From Promicromonospora sp. AC04 (lineage in GTDB: Bacteria; Actinomycetota; Actinomycetes; Actinomycetales; Cellulomonadaceae), in NCBI RefSeq assembly GCF_003058225.1, contig NZ_QBUG01000004.1:248001-312000 (forward strand): DNA of 64,000 bases, given 5' to 3'. The notes under the pieces were generated by a model, which did no database searches, was not told the origin of the DNA, and saw only the letters and a list, made by a program, of their open reading frames with translations. Each line of letters begins with the position of its first letter. Position 1 is the stretch's first letter. Positions 33,616 through 43,423 of this stretch are shown here, piece after piece. The translations under genes were made by a program, and so were the position numbers.

Positions 33616-33667
33616 CCGACGCCGGTCGGTCACCTTCCGTACGGAAGGTGACCGACCGGCGTCGGCT
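33616..33667. terminator. 52-bp perfect palindrome, bidirectional terminator
   Basis: 26-nt arms without mismatch, centred between 33641 and 33642, with no unpaired loop required at DNA level. It lies between the convergent WXG100 and groEL genes, 8 bp past the WXG100 stop. Confidence 0.85.
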
Positions 33668-33705
33668 GAGCACCCGGACCGTAGCCCGGACGGGTCAGGC
33701 CGGAC

Positions 33706-35433
<1,728 letters not shown>

Positions 35434-35449
35434 TCACCATTCGACCCTG

Positions 35450-35476
35450 CTGTCACTCTCGAACGGAGAGTGCTAA
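35450..35476. promoter_or_regulatory. CIRCE element 1 (HrcA operator)
   Basis: Left arm CTGTCACTC, 9-nt spacer, right arm GAGTGCTAA: the right half matches the CIRCE consensus exactly, the left half in its last five bases. It lies just downstream of the groEL -10 region. Confidence 0.85.
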
Positions 35477-35477
35477 G

Positions 35478-35509
35478 ACATTATTGGCACTCGGACCAGG
35501 AGAGTGCAA
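35478..35509 (-). promoter_or_regulatory. groEL promoter
   Basis: On the minus strand TTGCAC (35504-35509) is the best -35, and the AATAAT/TAATGT stretch (35478-35485) the best -10 region, at 18-20 bp. The promoter is embedded between the two CIRCE copies. Confidence 0.6.
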
Positions 35510-35510
35510 G
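35484..35510. promoter_or_regulatory. CIRCE element 2 (HrcA operator)
   Basis: TTGGCACTC, 9-nt spacer, GAGTGCAAG: eight of nine matches in the left arm and the right arm nearly consensus. It overlaps the -35 region of the groEL promoter. Confidence 0.88.
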
Positions 35511-35545
35511 ACGCGTACACCGCGAGCGAACGCCGTGCCGAGTCC

Positions 35546-35634
35546 ACCCGGACGCCAGGCGGGGCAGACGCGCCGGGTCTACCCGGACGCCAGCCGGGGC
35601 AGACGCGGTGCGTCTACTCAGGTGCCAGCCCGGG
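35546..35634. repeat. 35-bp tandem repeat overlapping the end of the oxidoreductase gene
   Basis: Two near-identical 35-bp units (35546-35580 and 35581-35615) and a partial, diverged third one follow in step. The stop codon of the minus-strand oxidoreductase (35614-35616) lies at the unit 2/3 junction, so the repeat has grown from the gene 3' end outward. Confidence 0.8.
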
Positions 35635-37152
35635 CGTGTGCCGGTCGTCGAACTCCCGCAGCAGCGCCCGACGCGCGGCGTGCCAGCCGCCCATCCCGTG
35701 CACGCCCGGGCCGGGCGGGGTCGACGCCGAGCAGAGGTACACGCCCTCGGCGACCCGGTACGGGTCGAGCGCGGGGGTGGGCCGCGCGACCATCTGCCAC
35801 ATGGTTGCCGCGCCGGCCGAGATGTCGCCGCCCGGGTAGTTCTGGTTGTGGCGCTCCATCTGCGCGGCGGGAATGCACCGCGAGCCGACGACGACGTCGC
35901 GGAACCCGGGCGCGAACCGTTCGATCTGCCGGGTGACCACCTCGGTGACGTCCTGCGTCGAGCCGGCGGGCACGTGGGCGTAGGTCCACAGGGGTCGCGC
36001 CGCGCCGCGCAGACGGCCCGGGTCGGCGACGCCCGGATCGCTGACCAGGACCGTCGGATGGTCGGCGTGCAGCCCGTGCGCGACGGTGTCCTCGGCGACG
36101 ACCATCTCGGCCCGTGTGCCGCCGAGGTGCACGGTCGACGCGGCTCCGACGTCGGGCACCTGCCAGGGGACCGGACCCGACAGGACGAAGTCGACCTTGG
36201 CCGCGGCGTTGCCGTGCCGGAACCTGCCCAGGGCACCGCGGTGCGGAAACCGGATCCGGTCCCCCAGTACCCGGACCAGGGTGCTCGGCGTGGTGTCGAA
36301 GAGGACCGCGCGGGCGGGCGGGAGATCGGGCCAGCTGTCGACCCTGCGGCCGGTCTCGACGGTGCCTCCGTGCGCCTCCAGATCGCTGACCATGGCGTTC
36401 GTGATGGCCTGGGAGCCGCCGACCGGAATCGCCCAGCCGCCGTCGGCGTGCGCGAGGGCCGCGAGGAGCAGGGCGGTGCCCGCACCCGCGAGCGACGGGA
36501 GCGGCGTGATGTTGTGCGCTGCGACGCCGGTGAGCAGCGCCTTCGCCTCTTCGGTGAGGAACCGGCGGTCCCAGCGCGGGCCGCCCTGCTCGAGGAGTGC
36601 GGCGCCGAACCTCAGGCCGGGCCGGATCGCCGAGGCGAGGCCCCAGGGCTGCCGCGCGTGCCCGCCCGGGCTCCCCAGGCTCCCCACCCCGTCCAGCATG
36701 CCGCGCACGGTCCGCTTGTCCCCCATGGCGAGCGCGGTGACCTGCTGCCAGTCGGCGGCGAGGGGGCCGATCAGGTCGCGCCAGGCTTCGCCGTCGGGTC
36801 CAAGGCGGTCGGTGGTCCTGGCCAGGTCGCGGAAGGCGAGGCCGGCCCGGCCGCCGTCGAGCGGCTGGGCGTAGGCGATGTCCGGCGCGACGAGCTCGAC
36901 ACCGCGCGCCGGGAGGTCGAACGCCCGGAAGAACGGCGACGCCCAGGCCATGGGATGCACGGCGGAGCAGAGGTCGAAGACCATGCCGGCGGCATCGTCG
37001 GCGAGCTCGGGGATCGGGAGGGTGCGCGCGCCGCCCCCGATCGTCGGCTGGGCCTCCAGGACCCGGACCCCCAGCCCCGCACGGGCGAGCGTCACCGCGG
37101 CCGCCAGGCCGTTGGGGCCGGAGCCGACCACCACCGCGTCGAGAAGGGTCAC
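35614..37152 (-). CDS. phytoene-desaturase-like FAD-dependent oxidoreductase
   Basis: 512 residues. The N-terminal FAD dinucleotide motif [21 protein letters not shown] is followed by [14 protein letters not shown]; the C-terminal half has the FAD-binding end [23 protein letters not shown]. This matches the NAD(P)/FAD-dependent, carotenoid-desaturase-like oxidoreductase family found widely in actinobacteria; the substrate is unknown. GTG 37152 gives the complete Rossmann strand, though the GGAGG before it is only 1 nt away, so initiation may be leaderless. It is transcribed alone. Confidence 0.88.
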   Translation of the reverse strand: MTLLDAVVVGSGPNGLAAAVTLARAGLGVRVLEAQPTIGGGARTLPIPELADDAAGMVFDLCSAVHPMAWASPFFRAFDLPARGVELVAPDIAYAQPLDGGRAGLAFRDLARTTDRLGPDGEAWRDLIGPLAADWQQVTALAMGDKRTVRGMLDGVGSLGSPGGHARQPWGLASAIRPGLRFGAALLEQGGPRWDRRFLTEEAKALLTGVAAHNITPLPSLAGAGTALLLAALAHADGGWAIPVGGSQAITNAMVSDLEAHGGTVETGRRVDSWPDLPPARAVLFDTTPSTLVRVLGDRIRFPHRGALGRFRHGNAAAKVDFVLSGPVPWQVPDVGAASTVHLGGTRAEMVVAEDTVAHGLHADHPTVLVSDPGVADPGRLRGAARPLWTYAHVPAGSTQDVTEVVTRQIERFAPGFRDVVVGSRCIPAAQMERHNQNYPGGDISAGAATMWQMVARPTPALDPYRVAEGVYLCSASTPPGPGVHGMGGWHAARRALLREFDDRHTPGLAPE

Positions 37153-37381
37153 GCCTCCATCGAATCATGCTGACCGGCACGACGGCGGGCGCCGGGCACG
37201 AACCAGAACGAGCAGCCGCGGTACGGGGCGGCTGCTCGATCGCGTCGGACATCGTCGTCCGACACTGCACGGCACCGGTCGTCGTCGACCGTCAAGTTCG
37301 GACGCCAGGGTCTGGGTCCCGGCATCCTCGGGGGGAGCGGCGGGCGACGGGCGGGCCCTTCCCACCCGTCGTCCCATCGAA

Positions 37382-37585
37382 TCAGAGCGGACGAACCTGC
37401 TCTGCCTGCGGACCCTTCTGCCCCTGCCCCACCTCAAACTCGACTTCCTGCCCCTCATCGAGGGACCGGTAACCATCGGACTGGATCGCGCTGTAGTGAA
37501 CAAAAAGGTCCTGGCCGCCGGCAGTCGGGGTAATAAAGCCATACCCCTTCTCGGCGTTGAACCACTTGACGGTGCCCTGGGCCAT
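37382..37585 (-). CDS. cold-shock protein CspA-type
   Basis: 67 residues, exactly the CspA length: [18 protein letters not shown] (RNP1 KGYGFI) and DLFVHYSAI (RNP2). It binds single-stranded nucleic acid and melts RNA structure. ATG 37585 follows AAGGAG at 8 nt. The open frame extends to 37786 without reason; the 200 bp upstream likely include the long 5' leader that cold-shock mRNAs usually carry. Confidence 0.95.
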   Translation of the reverse strand: MAQGTVKWFNAEKGYGFITPTAGGQDLFVHYSAIQSDGYRSLDEGQEVEFEVGQGQKGPQAEQVRPL

Positions 37586-37765
37586 GCGTAGTTCTCCTTG
37601 TACCTCTGCACGGGACACTCGGTCGACCCGTGGTGGTTCGAGCCTAGTGGTCCGTCTCACACCAGGGAACCCTCTATGCCCGGTATGCGGCATTAAGCGG
37701 TCGGCGAACACGCAGGTCAGAGGGCTGCAGAGAGGCCCATGCAGGTGAATATCAACGTAGTGGTA

Positions 37766-37790
37766 CGGGTTGGTGAGATCTGCCAACCCG
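37766..37790 (-). terminator. possible terminator of the LytR_C gene
   Basis: Eight-bp stem CGGGTTGG / CCAACCCG with 9-nt loop directly beyond the LytR_C stop on the minus strand. Confidence 0.5.
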
Positions 37791-38402
37791 CTACTTCACG
37801 ATGACGACGACCGCGTATTCCGACGCCGTGACGTCCGCGGACTCGATGGCAGTGGTCGCGCCGACTGCCTGAGCGACAGCCGCAGCGGTGTCCGCCCGGT
37901 CCGCGCTGTACAGCACGGTGGTCTCGGTGTAGCCCTCGCCCAAGCCCTCGGTGTCGTCGTCGGGGAGCACGTTGCCGGTGAAACCGGCCGCGACGATCGT
38001 TGCGGCCAGGTCCGCCGCGGACCCGTCCGGGCCTCCCGAGTTCAGGACATGGACCGCCGCCGTCAGGTCAGCATTGGCGGGGTTGCCCGTAATGCCACCG
38101 GTCGACGCCGACGCGGAGGCTGAGGGCGACGCGCTGGGGGAAGCGCTCGGCGACGCGGCGGGGGCCGTTGCAGACGCCGAGACCGAGGCAGACGGATCGC
38201 CCGACGCCTCTGCCGGGTCATCGTCTCCGGAGAGCAGTGTGATGCCGCCCCACGCCACGGCGGCGCACACGACGGCAACCAGCAGGAACGGCCAGGCCGA
38301 GCTCCAGCCGCTGCGCGGTGCACGGTGCACACCCACAGGTGCGCCCCCGGGGACGGCGACGTCGAACTCGTCGGGCGGGTAGGGGTAGCCACTCTTCGTC
38401 AC
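37791..38402 (-). CDS. LytR C-terminal domain-containing protein
   Basis: 203 residues: a short cytoplasmic start ([20 protein letters not shown]), one membrane helix ([19 protein letters not shown]), a Ser/Ala/Pro linker, then a LytR_C domain outside the cell ([27 protein letters not shown]...TTVLYSADR). It is linked by order and direction with the DUF3263 and ung genes, a recurring actinobacterial neighbourhood. A role in cell-wall polymer handling is inferred. Confidence 0.83.
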   Translation of the reverse strand: MTKSGYPYPPDEFDVAVPGGAPVGVHRAPRSGWSSAWPFLLVAVVCAAVAWGGITLLSGDDDPAEASGDPSASVSASATAPAASPSASPSASPSASASASTGGITGNPANADLTAAVHVLNSGGPDGSAADLAATIVAAGFTGNVLPDDDTEGLGEGYTETTVLYSADRADTAAAVAQAVGATTAIESADVTASEYAVVVIVK

Positions 38403-38444
38403 GGCAGAGAGAGTAGCGGGTCGTTGTGACGGATCGGTGCCTTC

Positions 38445-38792
38445 TCAGTGGTTCTCATCGGCCAGCCGCCGTGCAGAACGGGTTTGCTGCCGGGTCGACC
38501 GGAGCCTCCGCAGGCGCTTGACCAGCATCGGGTCATGCTCCAGGGCGGCAGGAGAGTCGATCAGCGCATTGAGAACCTGGTAATAACGCGTGGCGGTCAG
38601 GTCGAACAGCTCCCGCGCCGCTTCCTCCTTGGCGCCCGCGTACTTCCACCACTTGCGCTCGAACGCGAGGATCTCGCGGTCACGGTCGGAGAGCTTGCTC
38701 CCGACCCCCTCGACAACGGGGGTATCGGCGCCAGAAACGAGTAGCTCGCTCATCTGCCCACCGTAGGTCGCAAGAACATGCCTGTCATTCAC
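38445..38792 (-). CDS. DUF3263 domain-containing protein
   Basis: 115 residues of the DUF3263 family, probably DNA-binding. The conserved core is LSDRDREILAFERKWWKYAGAKEEAARELFDLTATRYYQVLNALID, which reads like a helix-turn-helix of the AraC/sigma type. The start is GTG 38792 with AAAGGA at 6 nt; ATG 38753 is an alternative. It lies between LytR_C and ung. Confidence 0.82.
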   Translation of the reverse strand: MNDRHVLATYGGQMSELLVSGADTPVVEGVGSKLSDRDREILAFERKWWKYAGAKEEAARELFDLTATRYYQVLNALIDSPAALEHDPMLVKRLRRLRSTRQQTRSARRLADENH

Positions 38793-38856
38793 CTGAGTCC
38801 TTTCACGTTGTCTGCACGCCGACCTGTCCGCCGACCCCGATTTCGGTCTGCGACCC

Positions 38857-39582
38857 CTACGGCAGGCGCCAGTCGACCGGCTGCGCGCCCTGCTGCTCGA
38901 GCAGCGCGTTGGCCCGGGAGAACGGCCGCGACCCGAAGAAGCCGCTGCGCGCCGACAGCGGCGACGGGTGCGCGCTCTCGACGACCGGGACGTCGCCGAG
39001 CCACGGCTTCAGGTTGCGCGCCTTCGCGCCCCACAGGATCGCCACGAGCGGCCCGCCCCGCGCCACCAGCGCACGGATCGCGGCCTCCGTGACCTCCTCC
39101 CAGCCCTTGCCCGAGTGGGAGTCGGACGCGCCGGGACGGCAGGTCAGCGTCCTGTTGAGCAGCATGACCCCCTGGTCAGCCCAAGGCCGCAGGTCGCCGT
39201 TCGAGGGCTTCTCGATCCCCAGGTCGTCGTACAGCTCCTGGTAGATGTTGGCCAACGACCGCGGGACGGGCCGCACGTCCGGCTGCACCGAGAAGGACAG
39301 GCCCATTGCATGGCCCGGCGTCGGATACGGGTCCTGCCCCACGATGAGCACGCGCACGTCAGCGAGCGGCCGCTTGAACGCCGCGAGCACGTTCTCCCCC
39401 GCGGGGACGTAGGTGCGCCCCTGGGCGACCTCCGCGCGCAGGAAGTCGCCCATCGCATGGATGCGCGGCTCGACGTCGGCCAGCGCTTCGGCCCAGTCCG
39501 GCGCGATGACCTGCGACAACGGCGGCCGGCCGGAGGCGGGATCGGCGTCGACGGGGGGTGTCGGGTTCACGGTGGTCTCCAC
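38857..39582 (-). CDS. ung: uracil-DNA glycosylase (family 1)
   Basis: 241 residues. Motif [20 protein letters not shown] with the catalytic Asp and motif [20 protein letters not shown] are present. The position after Tyr is Pro, not His, as in many actinobacteria. It removes uracil from DNA in base-excision repair. GTG 39582 is chosen because a -10 (TAATCT) ends 7 nt before it and a -35 lies 17 bp further; the frame is open to 39612, and GTG 39570 with GGAG is a second option. Confidence 0.94.
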   Translation of the reverse strand: METTVNPTPPVDADPASGRPPLSQVIAPDWAEALADVEPRIHAMGDFLRAEVAQGRTYVPAGENVLAAFKRPLADVRVLIVGQDPYPTPGHAMGLSFSVQPDVRPVPRSLANIYQELYDDLGIEKPSNGDLRPWADQGVMLLNRTLTCRPGASDSHSGKGWEEVTEAAIRALVARGGPLVAILWGAKARNLKPWLGDVPVVESAHPSPLSARSGFFGSRPFSRANALLEQQGAQPVDWRLP

Positions 39583-39589
39583 GTCCAGG

Positions 39590-39618
39590 AGATTACCGGC
39601 ACCCTCCGACACTGACAG
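39590..39618 (-). promoter_or_regulatory. ung: ung promoter, leaderless
   Basis: On the minus strand -35 CTGTCA (39613-39618), 17-bp spacer, -10 TAATCT (39590-39595), then 7 nt to GTG 39582, so the transcript should start at the start codon. Confidence 0.65.
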
Positions 39619-39673
39619 TTCGTGCTGCCCGACACACCCTCTTGTGACGACTCTTCACGGCGCAAGCGGGACA

Positions 39674-40528
39674 ATGAGCACCGTGAGCGCGACGACTAAC
39701 CCAGAACCGGAAGGCCCCACCACCGACCTCCCCACGACAACTCCCGTCCGCTGGGCGCGGTACGTAGCCATGGGCGACTCCTTCTCGGAGGGTCTGTGGG
39801 ACCCGTACCCCGACGCCCCGGACGTTCAGCGCGGCTGGGCCGACAACCTCGCCGCCATCCTCTCCGCACGCCGGATCGCGGCGGACCAGGCGCCGCTCGA
39901 GTACGCGAACCTCGCGATCCGCGGCCGCAAGCTGCGCCCGATCGTCGCCGAGCAGCTCGACGTCACGATCGACGCCCAGCCGGACCTCGTCTCGCTGGTT
40001 GGGGGCGGCAACGACATCCTGCGCGCCACCGCCGACATCGACGCGATCTCGGCAGCGCTGGAGGACGCGGTCGTCGCGCTCCGCGCCTCCGGCGCCGACG
40101 TCCTGATGGGCACCGGCTTCAAGGCCGGCGCCGCCCTGAGCTGGACCAACGGCCGTGTGGGCATCTTCAACGCGAACGTCTGGTCCATCGCCAGCCGCCA
40201 CGGCGCGCACGTCCTGGACCTGTGGGGCATGCGGTCGCTCGCCGACCTCCGCCTCTGGTCCGGGGACCGCATCCACCTCACCCCCGAGGGCCACCAGCGG
40301 GTTGCGAACGCCGCCCTGGTGGCGCTCGGCCTCGACCCGGACGAAGCCGCCTACGACGTCCCGCTCGACGCCGCCCCGCCCGCCGCCTTCCGCGAGACCG
40401 CCCGCGCCAACGCGGCCTGGATGCGCGAGCACGTGGGCCCGTGGATCAGGCGCCGGCTGACAGGCACCTCCAGCGGCGACGGGCGCACCGCAAAATGGCC
40501 GACGCCGGAGGCGTGGCCGCGCGCGTGA
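39674..40528 (+). CDS. SGNH/GDSL hydrolase family protein
   Basis: 284 residues. Block I VAMGDSFSEG with the nucleophilic Ser, block III VGGGNDIL, and block V DRIHLTPEGH supplying Asp and His form the catalytic set. An esterase or lipase acting on an unknown ester is expected. No signal peptide is visible, so it is cytoplasmic. ATG 39674 is annotated, but GACAAT ends 7 nt before GTG 39683, so a leaderless start three codons later is possible. Confidence 0.88.
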   Translation: MSTVSATTNPEPEGPTTDLPTTTPVRWARYVAMGDSFSEGLWDPYPDAPDVQRGWADNLAAILSARRIAADQAPLEYANLAIRGRKLRPIVAEQLDVTIDAQPDLVSLVGGGNDILRATADIDAISAALEDAVVALRASGADVLMGTGFKAGAALSWTNGRVGIFNANVWSIASRHGAHVLDLWGMRSLADLRLWSGDRIHLTPEGHQRVANAALVALGLDPDEAAYDVPLDAAPPAAFRETARANAAWMREHVGPWIRRRLTGTSSGDGRTAKWPTPEAWPRA

Positions 40529-40564
40529 CACCTCGTGCGCCCCTACACTTTCGAGGGTGAATCT

Positions 40565-40600
40565 CAGAGGCTCCCCGGTGCTCGCACCGGGGAGCCTCTG
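40565..40600 (+). terminator. strong terminator after the SGNH hydrolase gene
   Basis: 16-bp perfect stem (40565-40580 with 40585-40600) around a CTCG loop. TACACT (40544-40549) lies just upstream, see findings. Confidence 0.85.
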
Positions 40601-40625
40601 CTGTCTCGCCGGCCAGTCGTCACCG

Positions 40626-40657
40626 CGTAACTTAACAATCTAGATGGTACAGTTACG
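40626..40657. promoter_or_regulatory. 32-bp operator of the MFS exporter gene
   Basis: Dyad centred at 40641/40642 with 13 of 16 positions symmetric; outer arms CGTAACT / AGTTACG and a perfect ATCTAGAT centre. It ends 3 bp before the ATG and contains the -10 TACAGT (40648-40653), so bound TetR protein would occlude the promoter. Confidence 0.78.
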
Positions 40658-40660
40658 ATC

Positions 40661-42193
40661 ATGATGATGAGTCCTCCGCTCAGTGCGGACACGTCCGCGC
40701 TGGGCACCAAGCGGCGCTGGACGCTCCTGGTCACCGTGGGCACCGGTCTGCTGCTGATCACCCTGGACAACTCGATCCTGTACACGGCGCTGCCCACCCT
40801 CACCCGCGAGCTCGAGGCCAGCTGGGCCGAGAGCCTGTGGATCATCAACGCCTACCCGCTGGTGATGACCGGGCTCCTGCTCGGCTCCGGCACCCTGGGC
40901 GACCGGTTCGGGCACCGGCGGATGTTCCTCGCGGGCCTGGTCGTCTTTGGGCTGGCCTCCCTCATGGCAGCGACCGCGCCCACCCCGGAGGTGCTGATCG
41001 CCGCCCGCGGCCTGCTGGCCGTCGGCGCGGCCGCGATGATGCCTGCCACGCTCGCCCTGATCCGGGTCGCCTTCGTCAACGAGCGCGAGCGCAACATCGC
41101 GATCAGCGTGTGGGGCAGCCTGTCGGTGGTCGGCGGCGCGCTCGGGCCGATCGTCGGCGGCGCGCTGCTGGAGCAGTTCGCCTGGGGCTCGATCTTCCTG
41201 ATCAACGTGCCGGTGGTCCTCGTGGCCGTGATCCTCGTCGTGGCCGTCGCCCCGGAGGACGAGCCGCACCCCGGCACCAGGTGGGACTTCGTCTCCTCGG
41301 TGCAGGCCCTGGTCACCCTGGTCGGGCTGGTGGTCCTGATCAAGGAGGTCGCCAAGCTCGACCGCTCCGGAGCCGTCGTCCTCGGCGCCGGCCTCGTCAC
41401 CGTCGTCGGGTGGTGGGTCTTCGTCCGCCGGCAGCGGCGTCTGCCCTTCCCGCTGCTCGACCTGTCGATCTTCCGCAACGCCGCGTTCGCCTCCGGAGTG
41501 CTGGCGGCGGCGGTCGCCATGTTCGCCATGGGCGGCCTGCAGCTGGCCACCACCCAGCGGTTCCAGCTTGTGGCCGGCTTCTCACCCCTCGAGTCGGGCA
41601 TGCTGGTGGCCGCCGTTGCGATCGGATCCCTGCCGTCGTCGCTCCTGGGCGGGGCGTTCCTCCATGTCGTGGGCTTGCGCGTCCTGATCGGTGGCGGCCT
41701 GGGTGTCGGGGCCCTGGGCGTCGCCGGGACCCTGGTCGGCGTCCAGCACGGGATGGGCTGGCTGCTTGCCGGCCTCCTCGTCACGGGTCTCGGACTCGGC
41801 TCGGCGATGTCCGTGGCCTCCACGGCGATCATCGGCAACGCGCCGGCCCGCCGGGCAGGCATGGCCTCCTCGGTGGAGGAGGTCTCCTACGAGTTCGGCA
41901 ACCTGGCCGCCGTCGCGCTGCTCGGCTCGCTGCTCACGACGGTCTACACGATGACGATCCGCCTGCCCGACGACGCTCCCGCGGCGGCGGGCCGGTCCAT
42001 GAGCGACGCCCTGACCGCTCCGGGCGCAGGACCTGAGGTCCTTGACGCTGCGTTCCGGGCGTTCGGGTACAGCTACTCCACGGTAATGGTCGTCTGCGCC
42101 GGGGTTCTCGCCCTCGGCGCTATGGTCACCACAGTGCTGCTCCGGAACTACGGACCGGGGTCGGCATCCTCCGCCTACGGCTCCGGCCACTGA
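40661..42193 (+). CDS. MFS transporter, DHA2 (14-helix) drug:H+ antiporter family
   Basis: 510 residues with about 14 membrane helices. Motif A GDRFGHRRMF (cytoplasmic loop 2-3) and the LDNSILYTALPTL segment of helix 1 mark the EmrB/QacA-type DHA2 family. It exports drugs or other compounds with proton exchange; the substrate is unknown. It begins ATG ATG ATG with no SD; TACAGT ends 7 nt earlier, so the transcript is probably leaderless. Its own TetR regulator follows after 37 bp. Confidence 0.92.
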   Translation: MMMSPPLSADTSALGTKRRWTLLVTVGTGLLLITLDNSILYTALPTLTRELEASWAESLWIINAYPLVMTGLLLGSGTLGDRFGHRRMFLAGLVVFGLASLMAATAPTPEVLIAARGLLAVGAAAMMPATLALIRVAFVNERERNIAISVWGSLSVVGGALGPIVGGALLEQFAWGSIFLINVPVVLVAVILVVAVAPEDEPHPGTRWDFVSSVQALVTLVGLVVLIKEVAKLDRSGAVVLGAGLVTVVGWWVFVRRQRRLPFPLLDLSIFRNAAFASGVLAAAVAMFAMGGLQLATTQRFQLVAGFSPLESGMLVAAVAIGSLPSSLLGGAFLHVVGLRVLIGGGLGVGALGVAGTLVGVQHGMGWLLAGLLVTGLGLGSAMSVASTAIIGNAPARRAGMASSVEEVSYEFGNLAAVALLGSLLTTVYTMTIRLPDDAPAAAGRSMSDALTAPGAGPEVLDAAFRAFGYSYSTVMVVCAGVLALGAMVTTVLLRNYGPGSASSAYGSGH

Positions 42194-42230
42194 ACCGACC
42201 TCACCGAGACGCACTCACTCTGGAGGCCCC

Positions 42231-42779
42231 GTGCGACCGAGCAACCGTGACCGAATCCTCGATGCCGCCGTGGGTGTCGTCCAGCGTGAGGGCGTCACCG
42301 CCGTCACCTTCGACTCGGTGGCGGCCGAGGCGGAGCTGACGCGCGGCGGGATCATGTACCACTTCCCGTCCCGCGAGGGCCTGCTCGCCGCGATCCACCA
42401 GCACCTGGCCAACCGGTGGGAGGCCTCCCTCGTCGCGGACGCCGGCCGGCCCGCCGACCAGCTCACCCCCGACGAACGGCTGGCCGCCTACATCCGGGTG
42501 TGTGCGCAGTCCGCGACCCGTGCCGAGCTGCAGCTCATGCTCGAGGCCGGCAACCGCCCGGAGTGGGCCGCGCCCTGGAGCGAGGTCCTGGAGCGCTGGG
42601 CGCCCGCCGCCGACGACGCCGAGGCCGATCCCGCGTCCCTGGCCAGGCTCGTGGCCCGGCTGGCCGCCGACGGGCTGTGGATGTTCGAGTCGATCTCCTA
42701 CCGCATCATGCCCGAGGCCCAGCGCCGCGCGGTCGCGGAGCACCTTGCGCGGGTGGTCGCCGCTCCGGACGGCAGCTGA
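42231..42779 (+). CDS. TetR family regulator of the MFS exporter
   Basis: 182 residues. An N-terminal TetR helix-turn-helix (RDRILDAAVGVVQREGVTAVTFDSVAAEAELTRGGIMYHFPSREGLL) is followed by an all-helical ligand domain (TetR_C type, GLWMFESISYRIM). GTG 42231 lies 4 nt after GGAGG. As the second gene of the pair it would be derepressed together with the exporter, giving feedback through the 40626-40657 operator. Confidence 0.9.
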   Translation: MRPSNRDRILDAAVGVVQREGVTAVTFDSVAAEAELTRGGIMYHFPSREGLLAAIHQHLANRWEASLVADAGRPADQLTPDERLAAYIRVCAQSATRAELQLMLEAGNRPEWAAPWSEVLERWAPAADDAEADPASLARLVARLAADGLWMFESISYRIMPEAQRRAVAEHLARVVAAPDGS

Positions 42780-43158
42780 TTTCTGTCAGCTCACGCCAAC
42801 CTGGAACTGGCATCAAGGACCAAGCAGTGCGAGCGGCACGACCGCAACACCATGAGCCTCTCGCCGAGCGACCATCTTGGCCGCTGTTGTACAACTTCGT
42901 CGTTCAATTCTAGGCAACTTCGTCGAGACTTTTTAGGCAACTTCGTCGGCGATTCTTAGGCAACTTCGTCGATGAGCGCCGTCGACCCGACCACGCAAGC
43001 ATGCGATTGAACGACTGGAAAACCATGCGACCGGTAGACCAGAGACCGTCTGTGCCGGTGAGCGCGCCCACCGGCATCGAGGCGAAGGCTTGGCGGTGAC
43101 CGGAGTGCGTAGTCAGGCAATTGGTCAGGCTGGGCCCAATCCGCAGCCTCAGGAACGG
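42780..43158. other. intergenic region with remnant repeats
   Basis: No protein gene is supported in these 379 bp. They hold the 42888-42971 repeat tract and otherwise lower-GC sequence without recognizable content. No integrase or transposase remains. Confidence 0.6.
42888..42971. mobile_element. IS-end-like repeat relic beside tRNA-Thr
   Basis: Four copies of TAGGCAACTTCGTCG (first copy TGTACAACTTCGTCG) start at 42888, 42911, 42934 and 42957, exactly 23 bp apart with non-conserved 8-bp gaps. IS21-family ends begin with TG and carry several such internal repeats, so this looks like one end of an IS21-like element whose transposase genes are gone. The assignment is an inference; the repeat itself is certain. 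Confidence 0.5.
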
Positions 43159-43193
43159 CAGCAGTCCAGCACCACAACGGCGCTGGACTGCTG
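43159..43193 (-). terminator. terminator after tRNA-Thr
   Basis: Perfect 12-bp stem (43159-43170 with 43182-43193) and 11-nt loop, 8 bp beyond the tRNA 3' end on the minus strand. Confidence 0.75.
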
Positions 43194-43200
43194 GAACGTC

Positions 43201-43276
43201 TGGAGCCGCCTGTCGGGTTCGAACCGACGACCTTCCGCTTACAAGGCGGGAGCTCTACCAGCTGAGCTAAGGCGGC
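43201..43276 (-). tRNA. tRNA-Thr (anticodon TGT)
   Basis: 76 nt including an encoded 3' CCA. The acceptor stem is GCCGCCT/AGGCGGC, the D arm reads GCTCAGCTGGTAGAGC, the anticodon loop CTTGTAA gives TGT, and the T arm carries GGTTCGAACC. The anticodon stem has one C-A mismatch at its base. A hairpin terminator follows. Confidence 0.93.
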
Positions 43277-43423
43277 GGGCGGGGAACAGCCTAACGGTTC
43301 CGGCCACCGGATCCGAGTCCAGGACCACGGGCCTGGGAACGCAGACGGAACACAGAGCCGGACACAGACCGGCGGGGCCCCGGACCGCAGCCCGGGACCC
43401 CGCCGTCGACACGCTCGGAACTA

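Noticed and set aside
36114-36874. Plus-strand open frames inside the oxidoreductase region
   Set aside because: No SD, low-complexity composition, and covered by a full-length FAD oxidoreductase on the other strand.
37586-37786. N-terminal extension of the CspA gene
   Set aside because: ATG 37585 has an ideal SD and yields the exact CspA length; the rest is 5' leader.
42888-42971. CRISPR array
   Set aside because: 15-bp repeats with 8-bp gaps are too short for repeats and spacers.
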